A stretch of 64,000 nucleotides of DNA from Streptomyces sp. NBC_00223 (GTDB lineage: Bacteria > Actinomycetota > Actinomycetes > Streptomycetales > Streptomycetaceae). Numbering within the stretch: position 1 is the first letter of the stretch; every line of letters begins with the position of its first letter. Under the pieces are notes generated by a model. That model saw only the letters and a list, made by a program, of their open reading frames with translations, ran no database searches and was not told the origin of the DNA. Position numbers and translations under genes: made by a program. The stretch lies in assembly GCF_036199905.1 (NCBI RefSeq), contig NZ_CP108109.1, positions 558,001 through 622,000 on the forward strand. Reading direction: 5' to 3'. This document shows, in pieces, positions 28,051 to 36,858 of the stretch.

Positions 28051-28728
28051 ATGGCCAGGCGAACCAACGACACTCCGCTCACGCCCGCCCGAGTGGTCGA
28101 CGCGGCCGTGGAACTCACCCGTCTGCACGGGACCGAGGGCTGGAGCATCCGCGATCTGGCCGCCGCGCTCGGCTCGTGGCCCAACAGCGTCTACCACCAC
28201 GTCGGCGACCGCGACGCGGTGCTCCGGCTGGTCCTGGACCGGGTCGTGGCCGAGCTGCCCAACCCCTCGGCCGACCTCAGCTGGCAGGAGTGGTTCCGCG
28301 GCTTCCTGTTCGGCAGCCGCCCGGTCTTCCTGCGGTACGTCGGCGTGGCGCGGCTGCTGTGCCGCGACGGGCCGACCGTGCCCGCCGCCCTGCCGATCAT
28401 CGACCGCGGGGTCGGGCTGCTGCTGCGGGCCGGCTTCGGCGAGCGGGCGCCGCGCGCGTACGGGGTCCTGGTCGACAGCGCGTTCCTGGTGATCGCCCTG
28501 GACGAGGACCGCACGCTGGCCGGGAGCGGCCGCGACGCCACGGCGGGCGCGATGCTCGCGATGGCCGAGCCCTCGGACGCCGGGCCGGGCTGGCAGGCCA
28601 TGCACGGCTACGTCTCGCAGTGGATCGCCGACGCCGAGACGCACCGGGAGAAGCTCTACACGTACTCGGTCGAGGCCGCGATCGCCGGCCTGGAGGCGGA
28701 TCTGGCCGGGCGGCACGAGCCACACTGA
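28051..28728 (+). CDS. TetR/AcrR-family regulator, probable repressor of the MFS exporter
   Basis: This is a 225-residue regulator. The HTH occupies about residues 10-60 (LTPARVVDAAVELTRLHGTEGWSIRDLAAALGSWPNSVYHHVGDRDAVLRLVLDRV). The C-terminal ligand domain is all-helical with a TetR_C-like FLFGSRPVFLRYVGVARLL region. It is divergent from the MFS gene, with a perfect palindrome between them, the classic arrangement for a TetR repressor that responds to an exported compound. Whether the ligand is a siderophore is inferred from the adjoining iron box. Confidence 0.88.
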   Translation: MARRTNDTPLTPARVVDAAVELTRLHGTEGWSIRDLAAALGSWPNSVYHHVGDRDAVLRLVLDRVVAELPNPSADLSWQEWFRGFLFGSRPVFLRYVGVARLLCRDGPTVPAALPIIDRGVGLLLRAGFGERAPRAYGVLVDSAFLVIALDEDRTLAGSGRDATAGAMLAMAEPSDAGPGWQAMHGYVSQWIADAETHREKLYTYSVEAAIAGLEADLAGRHEPH

Positions 28729-28940
28729 GCGGGCAGAGCCGGGGGCCGCCGCCGACCGGCGGGTGGGCAGCGACGGAGTCACGGCCGCGCAGGCGCGAGC
28801 CGCGACCCGGGAGGGGCGGCGCCGGCCCCGGCCGCCGGATGGCAGGCCGCGCGCGGCGTAAGCCGTCACTGAGCGGGCCGAGCCGCCTGCCCACGGCCCG
28901 GGGCCCGGGCCGTGACCGGAATGCGCTATGTTGCTGAACC

Positions 28941-29723
28941 ATGCCGCGAGACAGCCACACCAGCGAGGGCGGCCCGGCCGCCGAGGGGCTGCGGGTCGTC
29001 AACTTCGACATGGCCCGCGGCCAGCGCTTCGGCGAGCACGACCACGACACCCACCAACTGGTGTGGGCCCCCGCCGGCGTACTGACCGTGGACATCGGCG
29101 ACCACTCGTGGGTGCTGCCGCCGACGCTCGCGCTGTGGATCCCGGCGGGGGTGCCGCACGCGACCGGAGCCACCCGGCCCGCGCAGATGCGCAGCGTCTA
29201 CGTGGTGCCCGAGCACTGCCCGGTGCGCTGGGCACAGCCGACCGTGGTCGCCGTCGGACCGCTGCTGCGCGAGCTGGTGACGCATCTGGCCGTGCCCGGC
29301 CCCGACCCGGCCGCGAAGGCCAGGGCCGAGGCCGTGATGTTCGATCTGCTGCGGCCGGTCGGGGTGACCACGATCGAGCTTCCGATGCCGGTGGACGAGC
29401 GGGCCCGCCGGGTGGCCGAGGCGCTGGTGGCCGGGCCCGCGGACCAGCGTTCGCTGGAGGAGTGGGGCCGGATGGTCGGCGCCAGCTCCCGTACGCTGGC
29501 CCGGCTGTTCGGCGCGGAGACCGGTATGTCGTTCGGCCGGTGGCGGACAAGGGCCCGGCTGCGGGCGGGACTTGAGCACATGGCGGCGAACCGGCCGCTG
29601 GCGGCGGTGGCGCACCACGTGGGCTACACCACCCCCAGCTCCTTCATCGCCGCCTTCCGGCAGGAGACCGGCCGCACCCCGGGCGCGTACTTCGCGGTGC
29701 CGCCGCAGCGTGGGCGCGGCTGA
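28941..29723 (+). CDS. AraC-family regulator with N-terminal cupin
   Basis: This 260-residue protein has an AraC-type cupin sensor (about 20-90: FGEHDHDTHQLVWAPAGVLTVDI, LALWIPAGVPHATGA) and a C-terminal double HTH (about 160-255: RSLEEWGRMVGASSRTLARLFGAETGMSFGRWRTRARLRAGLEHM and VAHHVGYTTPSSFIAAFRQETGRTPGAYF). No ribosome site is evident before the ATG, so it may be leaderless. It sits among siderophore transport genes, so regulation of iron uptake by a ligand is possible but not shown. Its end is convergent with the binding-protein gene, 50 bp away. Confidence 0.88.
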   Translation: MPRDSHTSEGGPAAEGLRVVNFDMARGQRFGEHDHDTHQLVWAPAGVLTVDIGDHSWVLPPTLALWIPAGVPHATGATRPAQMRSVYVVPEHCPVRWAQPTVVAVGPLLRELVTHLAVPGPDPAAKARAEAVMFDLLRPVGVTTIELPMPVDERARRVAEALVAGPADQRSLEEWGRMVGASSRTLARLFGAETGMSFGRWRTRARLRAGLEHMAANRPLAAVAHHVGYTTPSSFIAAFRQETGRTPGAYFAVPPQRGRG

Positions 29724-29773
29724 GAGCCGAGACCCGTACAGCCACAGCCAACGCCCGCCCGGCCCTCGTCACA

Positions 29774-30808
29774 TCAGAGGGACCGCAGCGCCTTCTCGAA
29801 GTCGTCCAGCGCGCCCAACGCGTCCTCGTAGCCGCCGGGCAGGAAGAAGATGCTGCCGAACAGGTGCTTGGCCTTGGTGGCGGCCAGCTGCTGGAAGGAC
29901 TTCTGGGCGAAGAGCTTCGGGCCGAGGTTGGCGGGCTTGCCGTCGTTGGTCGTGTAGTAGAAGAGCGCGTCCGCGTCGGCGAGCTTGGAGGTGACCAACT
30001 CGTAGGAGACCGGCTGCTGTTCGTCCAGCCGGGTGCTCGCGGTGGCGAACTGCGCGCCGGCGTCGCCGAGGATGCCGCCGATCGGCGACCCGTGGCCGTA
30101 CAGCCACCACTGGCCCTCGTCGAAGCCGCCCTGGAGGAGGTCCCAGCGGATACGGCCGAGCACGGCGGCGTGGTTCTTCTTGATCTCCGCGGTGCGCTCG
30201 GCGTAACGCTGCTTGAGCTTGTCGAGCGCGTCCGGGACGCCGAGCACCTTCGCGGTCTCGTCGGCCACGTCCCGCCAGGGGGCACGGGACTTGTTGAACG
30301 ACAGGACCACGGTCGGGGCCAGTTCGCTGAGCTGCTTGTACGGGAGGTCGGCCTGGGCGTCGATGGCGAGGATCAGGTCGGGGCGCAGCTCGGCGACCTT
30401 CTCGACCTGGATGGCGCCGCCGACGCCGTTGGAGACCTTGGGGACCGTGCGCCAGCGGTCGAGGTAGCGCTGCGCCACGTACTGCTCGCCGGCGTTGAAC
30501 AGGCCGGCGGGGGTGAGGCCGAGGTCGAACATCGCGGACATCGGGAAGTCGTTGAGGGCGACGACCCGCTGCGGGCGGTCGGGGATCTCCAGCGGTCCCT
30601 TGGCGGTGTCGACGGTACGGGTGCCGCCGCTCTTGCCGCCCGAGCCCTTGCCCGCGCCCTTGGCGTCCGTACTCCTGCTGTCGCTCTTGCCGCCCGACCC
30701 GCAGGCGGCGAGGCCGAGGAGTGCGGCGCCCGCGGCTCCAACGCCGAGCAGTCCGCGGCGGGTCGGGGTGGACAACCTCGGCCGGGAGGGATCGGGCGAC
30801 AGGGACAT
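29774..30808 (-). CDS. iron-siderophore ABC transporter substrate-binding lipoprotein
   Basis: This is the extracellular receptor of a FecCD-type importer. The 344-residue product has a twin-Arg-like signal (TRRGLLGVGAAGAALLGLAAC) with lipobox LAAC, a Gly/Ser/Lys linker, and the PBP2-like siderophore fold (RVVALNDFPMSAMFDLGLTP, VEKVAELRPDLILAIDAQAD, LSELAPTVVLSFN, LLQGGFDEGQWWLYGHGSPIGGILGDAG). The ATG at 30808 is chosen because GGAGG precedes it, and further upstream ATGs have none. It is transcribed divergently from the permease genes, with an iron box 63 bp before the start. It probably replaces the truncated receptor at the end of the permease operon. Confidence 0.92.
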   Translation of the reverse strand: MSLSPDPSRPRLSTPTRRGLLGVGAAGAALLGLAACGSGGKSDSRSTDAKGAGKGSGGKSGGTRTVDTAKGPLEIPDRPQRVVALNDFPMSAMFDLGLTPAGLFNAGEQYVAQRYLDRWRTVPKVSNGVGGAIQVEKVAELRPDLILAIDAQADLPYKQLSELAPTVVLSFNKSRAPWRDVADETAKVLGVPDALDKLKQRYAERTAEIKKNHAAVLGRIRWDLLQGGFDEGQWWLYGHGSPIGGILGDAGAQFATASTRLDEQQPVSYELVTSKLADADALFYYTTNDGKPANLGPKLFAQKSFQQLAATKAKHLFGSIFFLPGGYEDALGALDDFEKALRSL

Positions 30809-30870
30809 GGGGACCTCCGGAAGTGCGCGGGGACGCGGGACGGGTGGCTGAGCGCCCACCCGAACCGAAC

Positions 30871-30889
30871 TTAGGTTTACCTAACTTTG
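30871..30889. promoter_or_regulatory. iron box before the siderophore-binding lipoprotein
   Basis: TTAGGTTTACCTAACTTTG contains the dyad TTAGGTTTACCTAA and matches 14 of 19 positions of the DmdR/IdeR consensus. It is 63 bp upstream of the ATG at 30808 on the reverse strand. The 435-bp divergent spacer (30809-31243) holds this box and another at 31191, and no gene. Confidence 0.7.
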
Positions 30890-31190
30890 GACACCCTAAG
30901 TCGCGCTTTGGCCACCGAAATCGAGGTGCGGACAGCCGATAGCTCGAACACGCCACCGCGATACCCGACCCCAGGGACCGCCGCCCCCTCCCCGATTCCG
31001 ACAACTCCCCCGCCCCGCCGCGCACTTCCCCCGCCCGAGGCGTTCCGGACGTGCCGCGTCCCGCCGCGCGGACCGGGCGGACGCACCCGCCGGACTGTCC
31101 GTTCAGCGATACAACTTGTCCGCCTCACGCCCATCGGACGCGGCCAGGAGGTGCGATTCACATCAAGAGACGACAGATGGGCGAGCAGTT

Positions 31191-31209
31191 TTAGGTTAGC
31201 CTCCCCTTA
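31191..31209 (+). promoter_or_regulatory. iron box before the FecCD permease operon
   Basis: TTAGGTTAGCCTCCCCTTA matches 16 of 19 positions of TTAGGTTAGCCTAACCTAA, with a perfect left half. It lies 35 bp upstream of the permease start, where a bound iron repressor would block transcription. Confidence 0.8.
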
Positions 31210-31243
31210 CTTTCCCTGCCGGGAAGTCCGCCGAGGAGTACCC

Positions 31244-32407
31244 ATGAACGTCTTGCGAGCCCGTGGTGGGCCCGCTCAGGTGGCCGGTGCGTCCGCGCCC
31301 GGCGCGCCCGCCGCAACGGCCGCCGAAGCATCCACGGTCGGCGCGTCCACAGCCGGCACGTCCGCCTCCGGTACGACCGGCAGGCCCGCGCCGGGCCGCG
31401 ACCGGGCCGCCGCGCTCACCGCGGGTCTGCTGGTGTGCGCGGCCGTCCTCGTGGTGGCCGTCGCGGCGAGCCTGGCGGTGGGCACCAAGTCCGTACCGCT
31501 GGACACCGTGTTCAACACGGTCTTCCACCACGACCCGGACAACGGCGACCAGATCATCGTCACCTCGCTGCGGCTGCCGCGTACGGTGATCGGGCTGCTG
31601 GCCGGTGCCGCGCTCGGGCTCGCCGGGACGGTGATGCAGGGGCTGACCCGCAATCCGCTCGCCGACCCCGGGCTGCTCGGCGTCAACTCCGGTGCCGCGC
31701 TGGCCGTGGTGACCGCGATCAGCGTCTTCGGGATCACCTCCTTCACCGGCTATGTGTGGTTCGGCTTCCTCGGCGCCGCGGCGGCCGCGCTGCTGGTCTA
31801 CGCGATCGGTTCGCTCGGCCGGGAGGGCGCGACCCCGGTGAAGCTCGCGCTCGCGGGCGCTGCGGTCAGCGCCGGGCTCTCGTCGTTCACCACCGCCGTG
31901 CTGCTCACCGACAGCGCGACCTTCGACCGGTTCCGGTTCTGGGAGGTCGGCGCGCTGGCCGGGCGCGATCTGTCGGTGGCGTACCAGGCGGGGCCGTTCG
32001 TCCTGGTCGGCGCGGTGTGCGCGCTGGGCTCCGGACGGCTGCTCAACACGCTCGGCCTCGGCGACGACACCGCGCGCGGCCTCGGGCTGAACATCGCCGG
32101 GGCCCGGATCTTCTGCGCCGTCTCCGTCGTGCTGCTGTGCGGCGCGGCGACCGCGCTGGCCGGGCCGATCGGCTTCGTCGGGCTGACGATCCCGCATGTC
32201 GTACGGTTCTTCACCGGCCCCGACCACCGGTGGATCCTGCCGTACTCCCTGCTGCTGGCCCCGGCGCTGCTGCTGGTCTCGGACATCGTCGGGCGGCTGG
32301 TGGCCAGGCCCGGGGAGATCCAGGTCGGCATCGTCACCGCGGTGATCGGGGCGCCGGTGCTGATCGTCCTGGTACGGCGGAGCAGGCTGGCGGGGGCGGG
32401 GCTGTGA
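31244..32407 (+). CDS. iron-siderophore ABC transporter permease (FecCD family), first subunit
   Basis: This is a 387-residue membrane protein of the BtuCD/FecCD fold. An Ala/Ser/Thr-rich cytoplasmic N-terminus (about 1-55) is longer than usual. About nine or ten helices follow. Conserved segments are LRLPRTVIGLLAGAALGLAGTVMQGLTRNPLADPGLLGVNSGAAL, RFWEVGALAGRDLS, and the C-terminal GPIGFVGLTIPHVVRFFTGPDHRW with the coupling region. GAGGAGTACCC precedes the ATG. It pairs with the second permease through a 1-bp overlap. Confidence 0.94.
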   Translation: MNVLRARGGPAQVAGASAPGAPAATAAEASTVGASTAGTSASGTTGRPAPGRDRAAALTAGLLVCAAVLVVAVAASLAVGTKSVPLDTVFNTVFHHDPDNGDQIIVTSLRLPRTVIGLLAGAALGLAGTVMQGLTRNPLADPGLLGVNSGAALAVVTAISVFGITSFTGYVWFGFLGAAAAALLVYAIGSLGREGATPVKLALAGAAVSAGLSSFTTAVLLTDSATFDRFRFWEVGALAGRDLSVAYQAGPFVLVGAVCALGSGRLLNTLGLGDDTARGLGLNIAGARIFCAVSVVLLCGAATALAGPIGFVGLTIPHVVRFFTGPDHRWILPYSLLLAPALLLVSDIVGRLVARPGEIQVGIVTAVIGAPVLIVLVRRSRLAGAGL

Positions 32408-33501
32408 TGACGACGCCGTCCGACACGCGGACGCCCGCCTCGGCGCTGCCGCAGAAGGCGGCGCTGCCCGAGGGCACGCTGCGCGCGCTGCGGGCCGCCC
32501 GGCTGCGGCCCAAGGCGCGCAGCTCGGCGGTCGCGGCCGTCCTCGTCCTTGTCCTGTTCGTGCTGCTGTGCGCGTCGCTGTCCGTCGGCAGCTTCCGCAT
32601 CCCGGTGCCGGACGTGCTGCGGACGCTGGCCGGGCACGGGGACGCGAGCACGGACTTCATCGTGCTCAAGGTCCGGATGCCGCGGGCCGTCACCGGGATC
32701 GCCGCGGGGGCCGCGTTCGGGCTGTCGGGCGCGATCTTCCAGACGCTGATCCGCAATCCGCTGGCCAGTCCTGACGTCATCGGCATCACCGCCGGGGCGA
32801 GCGCCGCCGCGGTGACCGCCATCGTCGTCTTCGGGCTGAGCGGGTCCTCGGTCTCCGTGGTGGCCGTGACCGGCGCGATCGTCACCGCGCTCGCGATCTA
32901 TCTGCTGGCCTGGCGGCGCGGGGTGACGGGCTATCGGCTGGTGCTGGTCGGGATCGGGGTGTCGGCCGCGCTGTCCAGCGTGGTGTCCTTCCTGCTCACC
33001 CGGGCGGACATCTACACCGCGGAACAGGCGCTGCTGTGGCTGACCGGCAGTCTGAACGGCGCGGACTGGACCCGGGCCCGGACCCTGCTGCTGTGTCTGG
33101 CGCCGCTGCTGCCCGCGGCCTTCCTCGCGGCGCGCGCCCTGCCCGCGCTCGGCCTGGGCGACGACACGGCCAAGGGTCTTGGCGTACGGGTCGAACGCAG
33201 CCGGCTGCTGCTGATCGTGACCGGGGTCTGTCTGGCCGCGGTCGCCACGGCGGCGGCCGGGCCGGTCGCGTTCGTCGCCTTCCTCGCCGGGCCGGTGGCC
33301 CGGCGGCTGGTGCACGGCCGGGGGCCGGCGCTGGTGCTGTCCACGCTGACCGGCGCGGTCATCATGCTCGGCTGCGACTTCGCCGGGGCGCATCTGTTGG
33401 GACCGACCGAGTTCCCGGTCGGCGTGATCACCGGGGTGCTGGGCGCTCCCGGACTGCTGTGGCTGCTGGCCCGGGCGAACCGGGTCGGGCAGGGAGGATG
33501 A
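32407..33501 (+). CDS. iron-siderophore ABC transporter permease (FecCD family), second subunit
   Basis: This 364-residue permease forms the other half of the membrane channel. It shows KVRMPRAVTGIAAGAAFGLSGAIFQTLIRNPLASPDVIGITAGA, LLWLTGSLNGADWTRA, LGLGDDTAKGLGVRVERSR, and the C-terminal AGPVAFVAFLAGPVARRLVHGRGP and LLGPTEFPVGVITGVLGAPGLLWLL. The start shares a base with the previous stop (TGATG), giving 1:1 coupling. The ATPase gene follows 11 bp later. Confidence 0.94.
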   Translation: MTTPSDTRTPASALPQKAALPEGTLRALRAARLRPKARSSAVAAVLVLVLFVLLCASLSVGSFRIPVPDVLRTLAGHGDASTDFIVLKVRMPRAVTGIAAGAAFGLSGAIFQTLIRNPLASPDVIGITAGASAAAVTAIVVFGLSGSSVSVVAVTGAIVTALAIYLLAWRRGVTGYRLVLVGIGVSAALSSVVSFLLTRADIYTAEQALLWLTGSLNGADWTRARTLLLCLAPLLPAAFLAARALPALGLGDDTAKGLGVRVERSRLLLIVTGVCLAAVATAAAGPVAFVAFLAGPVARRLVHGRGPALVLSTLTGAVIMLGCDFAGAHLLGPTEFPVGVITGVLGAPGLLWLLARANRVGQGG

Positions 33502-33511
33502 GGACACCCCG

Positions 33512-34465
33512 ATGAACACGCTCCCTCCGGCCGGGACGGCGAATCCGGCCCCGGACACGGTCCCCGGGCCGATACCCGGACCCGTCACCGCGACGCCCCC
33601 GCTCGCGGGCGCCGAACCCGCCCCGACACCGGCCGGCCCCGATCCCGGTCCGGACGCCGGGGCGCTTGCCGCGCGCGGGCTGCGGCTGGGGTACGAGCAG
33701 CGGACCGTCGTCAGCGACGTCACCGTGGAGATCCCCCCGGGCCGCGTCACCATGATCGTCGGCCCCAACGCCTGCGGAAAGTCCACGCTGTTGCGCGGTC
33801 TGGCCCGCCTGCTCGCGCCCGCGGCGGGCGAAGTGCTGCTGGACGGCCGGGACATCCACTCCCTGCCGACCAAGCAGGTCGCCGCCCGCCTCGGCATCCT
33901 GCCGCAGACCCCGGTCGCCCCTGACGGCATCCGGGTGATCGACCTGGTCGGCCGCGGCCGCTACCCCCACCAGGGCTGGTTCCGCCGGTGGACCGCGCAG
34001 GACGAGGAGGCCGTCGCCGAGGCGCTGACCGCGACCGACACCCTGGACCTCGCCGAGCGTTCCGTGGACGAACTGTCCGGCGGCCAGCGCCAGCGCGTGT
34101 GGATCGCGGTCGCCCTCGCCCAGCGCACGGGCGTCCTGCTGCTCGACGAGCCGACCACGTATCTCGACCTCCCCCACCAGGTCGAAGTCCTCGACCTGGT
34201 CACGGACCTCAACCGCGACCGGGGCGCGACCGTCGTCACCGTGCTGCACGACCTCAATCTGGCCTGCCGCTACGGCGACCACCTGATCGCCATGAAGGAC
34301 GGCCGGATCGCCGCCGAGGGCCCACCGGCCGAGATCGTGACCGAGGAGACCGTACGGGAGATCTTCGGCATCGAGTGCCGGATCGTCGACGACGAGGTCT
34401 CGCACACCCCGCTGGTGCTCCCGATCGGCCGGCACCGCGTCCACCGGCCCGCCGCCGCGAACTGA
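33512..34465 (+). CDS. iron-siderophore ABC transporter ATP-binding protein
   Basis: This 317-residue ATPase powers siderophore import. Walker A is VGPNACGKSTLLRG, the Q-loop lies in LGILPQTPV, the signature is DELSGGQRQRVWIAVALAQ, Walker B is GVLLLDEPTTYLDL, and the H-loop is VLHDLNLACR. The first 50 residues are a Pro/Ala-rich extension (NPAPDTVPGPIPGPVTATPP) not needed for the fold, so the true start might be further in. A truncated receptor gene begins at once after its stop, so the original operon was permease-permease-ATPase-receptor. Confidence 0.94.
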   Translation: MNTLPPAGTANPAPDTVPGPIPGPVTATPPLAGAEPAPTPAGPDPGPDAGALAARGLRLGYEQRTVVSDVTVEIPPGRVTMIVGPNACGKSTLLRGLARLLAPAAGEVLLDGRDIHSLPTKQVAARLGILPQTPVAPDGIRVIDLVGRGRYPHQGWFRRWTAQDEEAVAEALTATDTLDLAERSVDELSGGQRQRVWIAVALAQRTGVLLLDEPTTYLDLPHQVEVLDLVTDLNRDRGATVVTVLHDLNLACRYGDHLIAMKDGRIAAEGPPAEIVTEETVREIFGIECRIVDDEVSHTPLVLPIGRHRVHRPAAAN

Positions 34466-35244
34466 CCCCCCAGGCCCGCCGCCGCCCGCCGGTCGGCGGC
34501 ATCGACTACACCGGCACGGACGCGTCGAACATGTACCCGGACTATGTCGCGCCGCTGCTCAGGATCGCGGACATCGGCAAGATTACCGCGACCGACATCG
34601 AGCGGATCGCCGCCCTCCACCCGGACCTGATCCTCGGCCCCACCCCGGGCAGCCGGTACGACAACTCCCCCGGCGCGATGCGGAAGGCGAAGGAACTGGC
34701 GCCGGTCTTCCCGGTCGACTTCGGTACGAGCGGCGACTGGCGCGGCCCGCTCGCCGACACCGCCCGCGCGGTCAACCGCACGGCCGTCCACGACAAGCTC
34801 AAGGCGGACTACGAGGCCGACGCCACCCGGCTGCGCGGCGCGTACACCGGACTGCTGGGCCGCACGAGAATCGGTGTGCTCAGCTACGCGCAGAACGGCA
34901 ACTACTCGCTCGACCTGCCCGACGGCAGCGACGGCGTGGTGCTGCGGGACACCGGCGTGACCTGGGGCCGGGCCGGCAAGGCCAACGGCGACAACGGCGT
35001 CGAGCTGTCCCTTGAGGAGATCGGCCGCCTCGACGACTGCGACCTGCTGCTCTACCGCGCCGACGCGAAGGGCGCGCCCGCCGGTGGACTGGCCGACGTG
35101 CTGAGGCTCCCCGGCTGGGCGCACCTGCCCGCGGTCAGGGCGGGCCACGCGTACCCGATCACCTGGAACGACGTGTGCAGCTACCGCTGGGGCCAACTGG
35201 CCCTGCGGGACTTCGAGTCCAAGCTCAAGCAGTACGCGGCCTGA
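34466..35244 (+). pseudogene. 5'-truncated siderophore-binding protein gene
   Basis: From about 34495 to the TGA at 35242-35244 the frame encodes the middle and C-terminal lobes of a FecB-type receptor. It shows MYPDYVAPLLRIADIGKITATD, IERIAALHPDLILGPTPG, AKELAPVFPVDFG, RTRIGVLSYAQNG, LSLEEIGRLDDCDLLLYRAD, WNDVCSYRWGQLALRDFE. The signal peptide, lipobox and roughly the first 80-100 residues are absent. The sequence joins the ATPase stop without a ribosome site or start (the first ATG, 34531, lies inside the domain). Transport now probably depends on the intact divergent receptor. A loss by internal deletion is inferred. Confidence 0.75.
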
Positions 35245-35402
35245 CCACGGCGGACGGACATCGGGAAGGACGGAACAGCGCGCACAGGCGGGCGGGGTCG
35301 GCGAACCGGCGGGTGCCGGGTGAAAGACGATCAGCGAGGAGGTGACTCCGGAGCTGTCGGGCCGCCCCCGCCCGACACCATGTTGCTGCACACCCGATGT
35401 TG

Positions 35403-35419
35403 TTGCAAGCTCTTCGCAA
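35403..35419 (+). promoter_or_regulatory. Nur box (nickel-responsive Fur-family operator) before sodF
   Basis: TTGCAA-GCTCT-TCGCAA fits the S. coelicolor Nur operator form TTGCAA-N5-TTGCAA with one mismatch. It lies 60 bp before the sodF ATG. Nickel-bound Nur is known to repress sodF so that nickel SOD replaces the iron enzyme, and this site suggests the same switch here. Confidence 0.75.
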
Positions 35420-35478
35420 TAGCGGTCTAGGGTGGGTCGCGACATGATCCGCGCACCGTTTGAAAGGGGCCGTGCCTG

Positions 35479-36084
35479 ATGGGCACCTACGCGCTTCCCG
35501 ACCTGCCGTACGACTACTCCGCCCTCGCACCGGCGATCACCGGCGAGATCCTGGAGCTGCACCACGCCAAGCACCACGCCGCGTACGTCAAGGGCGCCAA
35601 CGACACGCTGGAGCAGATCGCCGAGATCCGCGACAAGGACGCGATCACCCCGACCGGTCTTGTCGGTCTGGAGAAGACCTTCGCGTTCAACCTGTCGGGC
35701 CACGTCCTGCACTCGATCTTCTGGCAGAACCTGTCCCCCGACGGCGGCGACCGCCCCGACGGCGCCCTGGCCACCGCGATCGACGAGCACCTCGGCGGTT
35801 TCGAGGCGTTCAAGAAGCAGCTCACCGTCGCCACCGCGTCCGTCCAGGGCTCCGGCTGGGGTGTGCTGGCCTGGGAACCGCTGGGCAAGCGGCTGATCAT
35901 CGAGCAGGTCTACGACCACCACGGCAACGTCGGCCAGGGCACCACCCCGCTGCTGGTCTTCGACGCCTGGGAGCACGCGTACTACCTCCAGTACAAGAAC
36001 GTCCGCCCCGACTACGTCACCAAGCTCTGGGACCTGGTCAACTGGTCGGACGTCAGCGCCCGTTACGCCGCCGTCGCGGGCTGA
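35479..36084 (+). CDS. sodF: iron superoxide dismutase (Fe/Mn family)
   Basis: SodF disproportionates superoxide to peroxide and oxygen in the cytoplasm. The 201-residue product has the four metal ligands: His in [13 protein letters not shown], His in [11 protein letters not shown], and Asp/His in [23 protein letters not shown] and family-typical ends are also present. It starts [16 protein letters not shown] after GAAAGGGG. It is a single gene, controlled by the Nur box upstream and closed by a strong hairpin downstream. Fe versus Mn use cannot be told with certainty from sequence alone, but the nickel switch favours the SodF role. Confidence 0.95.
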   Translation: MGTYALPDLPYDYSALAPAITGEILELHHAKHHAAYVKGANDTLEQIAEIRDKDAITPTGLVGLEKTFAFNLSGHVLHSIFWQNLSPDGGDRPDGALATAIDEHLGGFEAFKKQLTVATASVQGSGWGVLAWEPLGKRLIIEQVYDHHGNVGQGTTPLLVFDAWEHAYYLQYKNVRPDYVTKLWDLVNWSDVSARYAAVAG

Positions 36085-36092
36085 CCCCCTGG

Positions 36093-36140
36093 GCGCCCGG
36101 CGGCGCGGACCGATCTGCGCACGGTCCGCCCGCCGGGCGC
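36093..36140. terminator. bidirectional hairpin between sodF and the HAD gene
   Basis: GCGCCCGGCGGCGCGGACCG (36093-36112) pairs with 36122-36140 (19 bp with one bulged C) over a 9-nt loop. It sits between convergent stops at 36084 and 36184. Confidence 0.7.
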
Positions 36141-36183
36141 GGGGGCGTACGGGCGGCCCCGGCGGGCCACGGTCACGGCGCGC

Positions 36184-36858
36184 TCACGGCGCGCCGAGCA
36201 TGCTGTGGTCGAGGTGCGCGAGCAGGTCGGCCGGGCCCGTGTACACCTGGTCCGCGCCCCCGTCGAAGAGTTCCTGGCGCGAGGTGCCGCCGGACAGCAG
36301 CCCGATGCAGCGGACCCCGGCGCGGCGGGCGGCGACCGCGTCCCACACCGCGTCCCCGACGAACAGGGCGCGCTCCGGCGGCACGTCGGCGAGCTCCAGC
36401 GCCCGCCGGACGAGATCGGGCTCGGGCTTGCCCTCCTCCACGTCGTCGGCGGTGGTCGCCGCGTCGATGGCGTCGTCCGCGCCGAGCGCGTCGGTCATGA
36501 CCTTCAGCTCCGCCGCCGACGCGGAGGACGCCAGCACCACCTTCAGACCGCGCCCGGCGCAGGCGCGCAGCAGGTCGGCGGCGCCGTCGAGCGGGGTGAG
36601 CCGGGTCCAGAACTGGGCGTAGAGCGCGTCGTGCGCGGAGCCGATGGCCTCGTCGCGGCTGTGGTCGCGGTGCTCGCCGAGCAGGCCGTCGAGCAGCGGT
36701 CCGCCGCTCTTGCCGACCGACCGGTGGACCTCGGCCATCGGCACGTGCTCGCCGTGCTGCCGCAGCGCCTCCCACCAGGCGACGGTGTGCAGATAGACGG
36801 TGTCCATCAAGGTGCCGTCCACGTCGAAGAGCACCGCGCTGTCCTTGCCGGCCGCCAT
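36184..36858 (-). CDS. HAD-superfamily phosphatase (beta-PGM/GPH-like)
   Basis: This is a 224-residue Mg-dependent hydrolase. HAD motif I is VLFDVDGTLMDTVYLH, motif II is VVLASSASAAELKVM, motif III is the Lys in EEGKPEPDLVRRALEL, and motif IV is ALFVGDAVWDAVAARRAGV. A helical cap lies between motif I and II, as in phosphoglycolate phosphatase and phosphosugar phosphatases. The substrate is unknown. Its ATG shares a base with the upstream formate dehydrogenase gamma stop, and GGAGG precedes it, so it is the last gene of the fdh operon. Confidence 0.9.
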   Translation of the reverse strand: MAAGKDSAVLFDVDGTLMDTVYLHTVAWWEALRQHGEHVPMAEVHRSVGKSGGPLLDGLLGEHRDHSRDEAIGSAHDALYAQFWTRLTPLDGAADLLRACAGRGLKVVLASSASAAELKVMTDALGADDAIDAATTADDVEEGKPEPDLVRRALELADVPPERALFVGDAVWDAVAARRAGVRCIGLLSGGTSRQELFDGGADQVYTGPADLLAHLDHSMLGAP

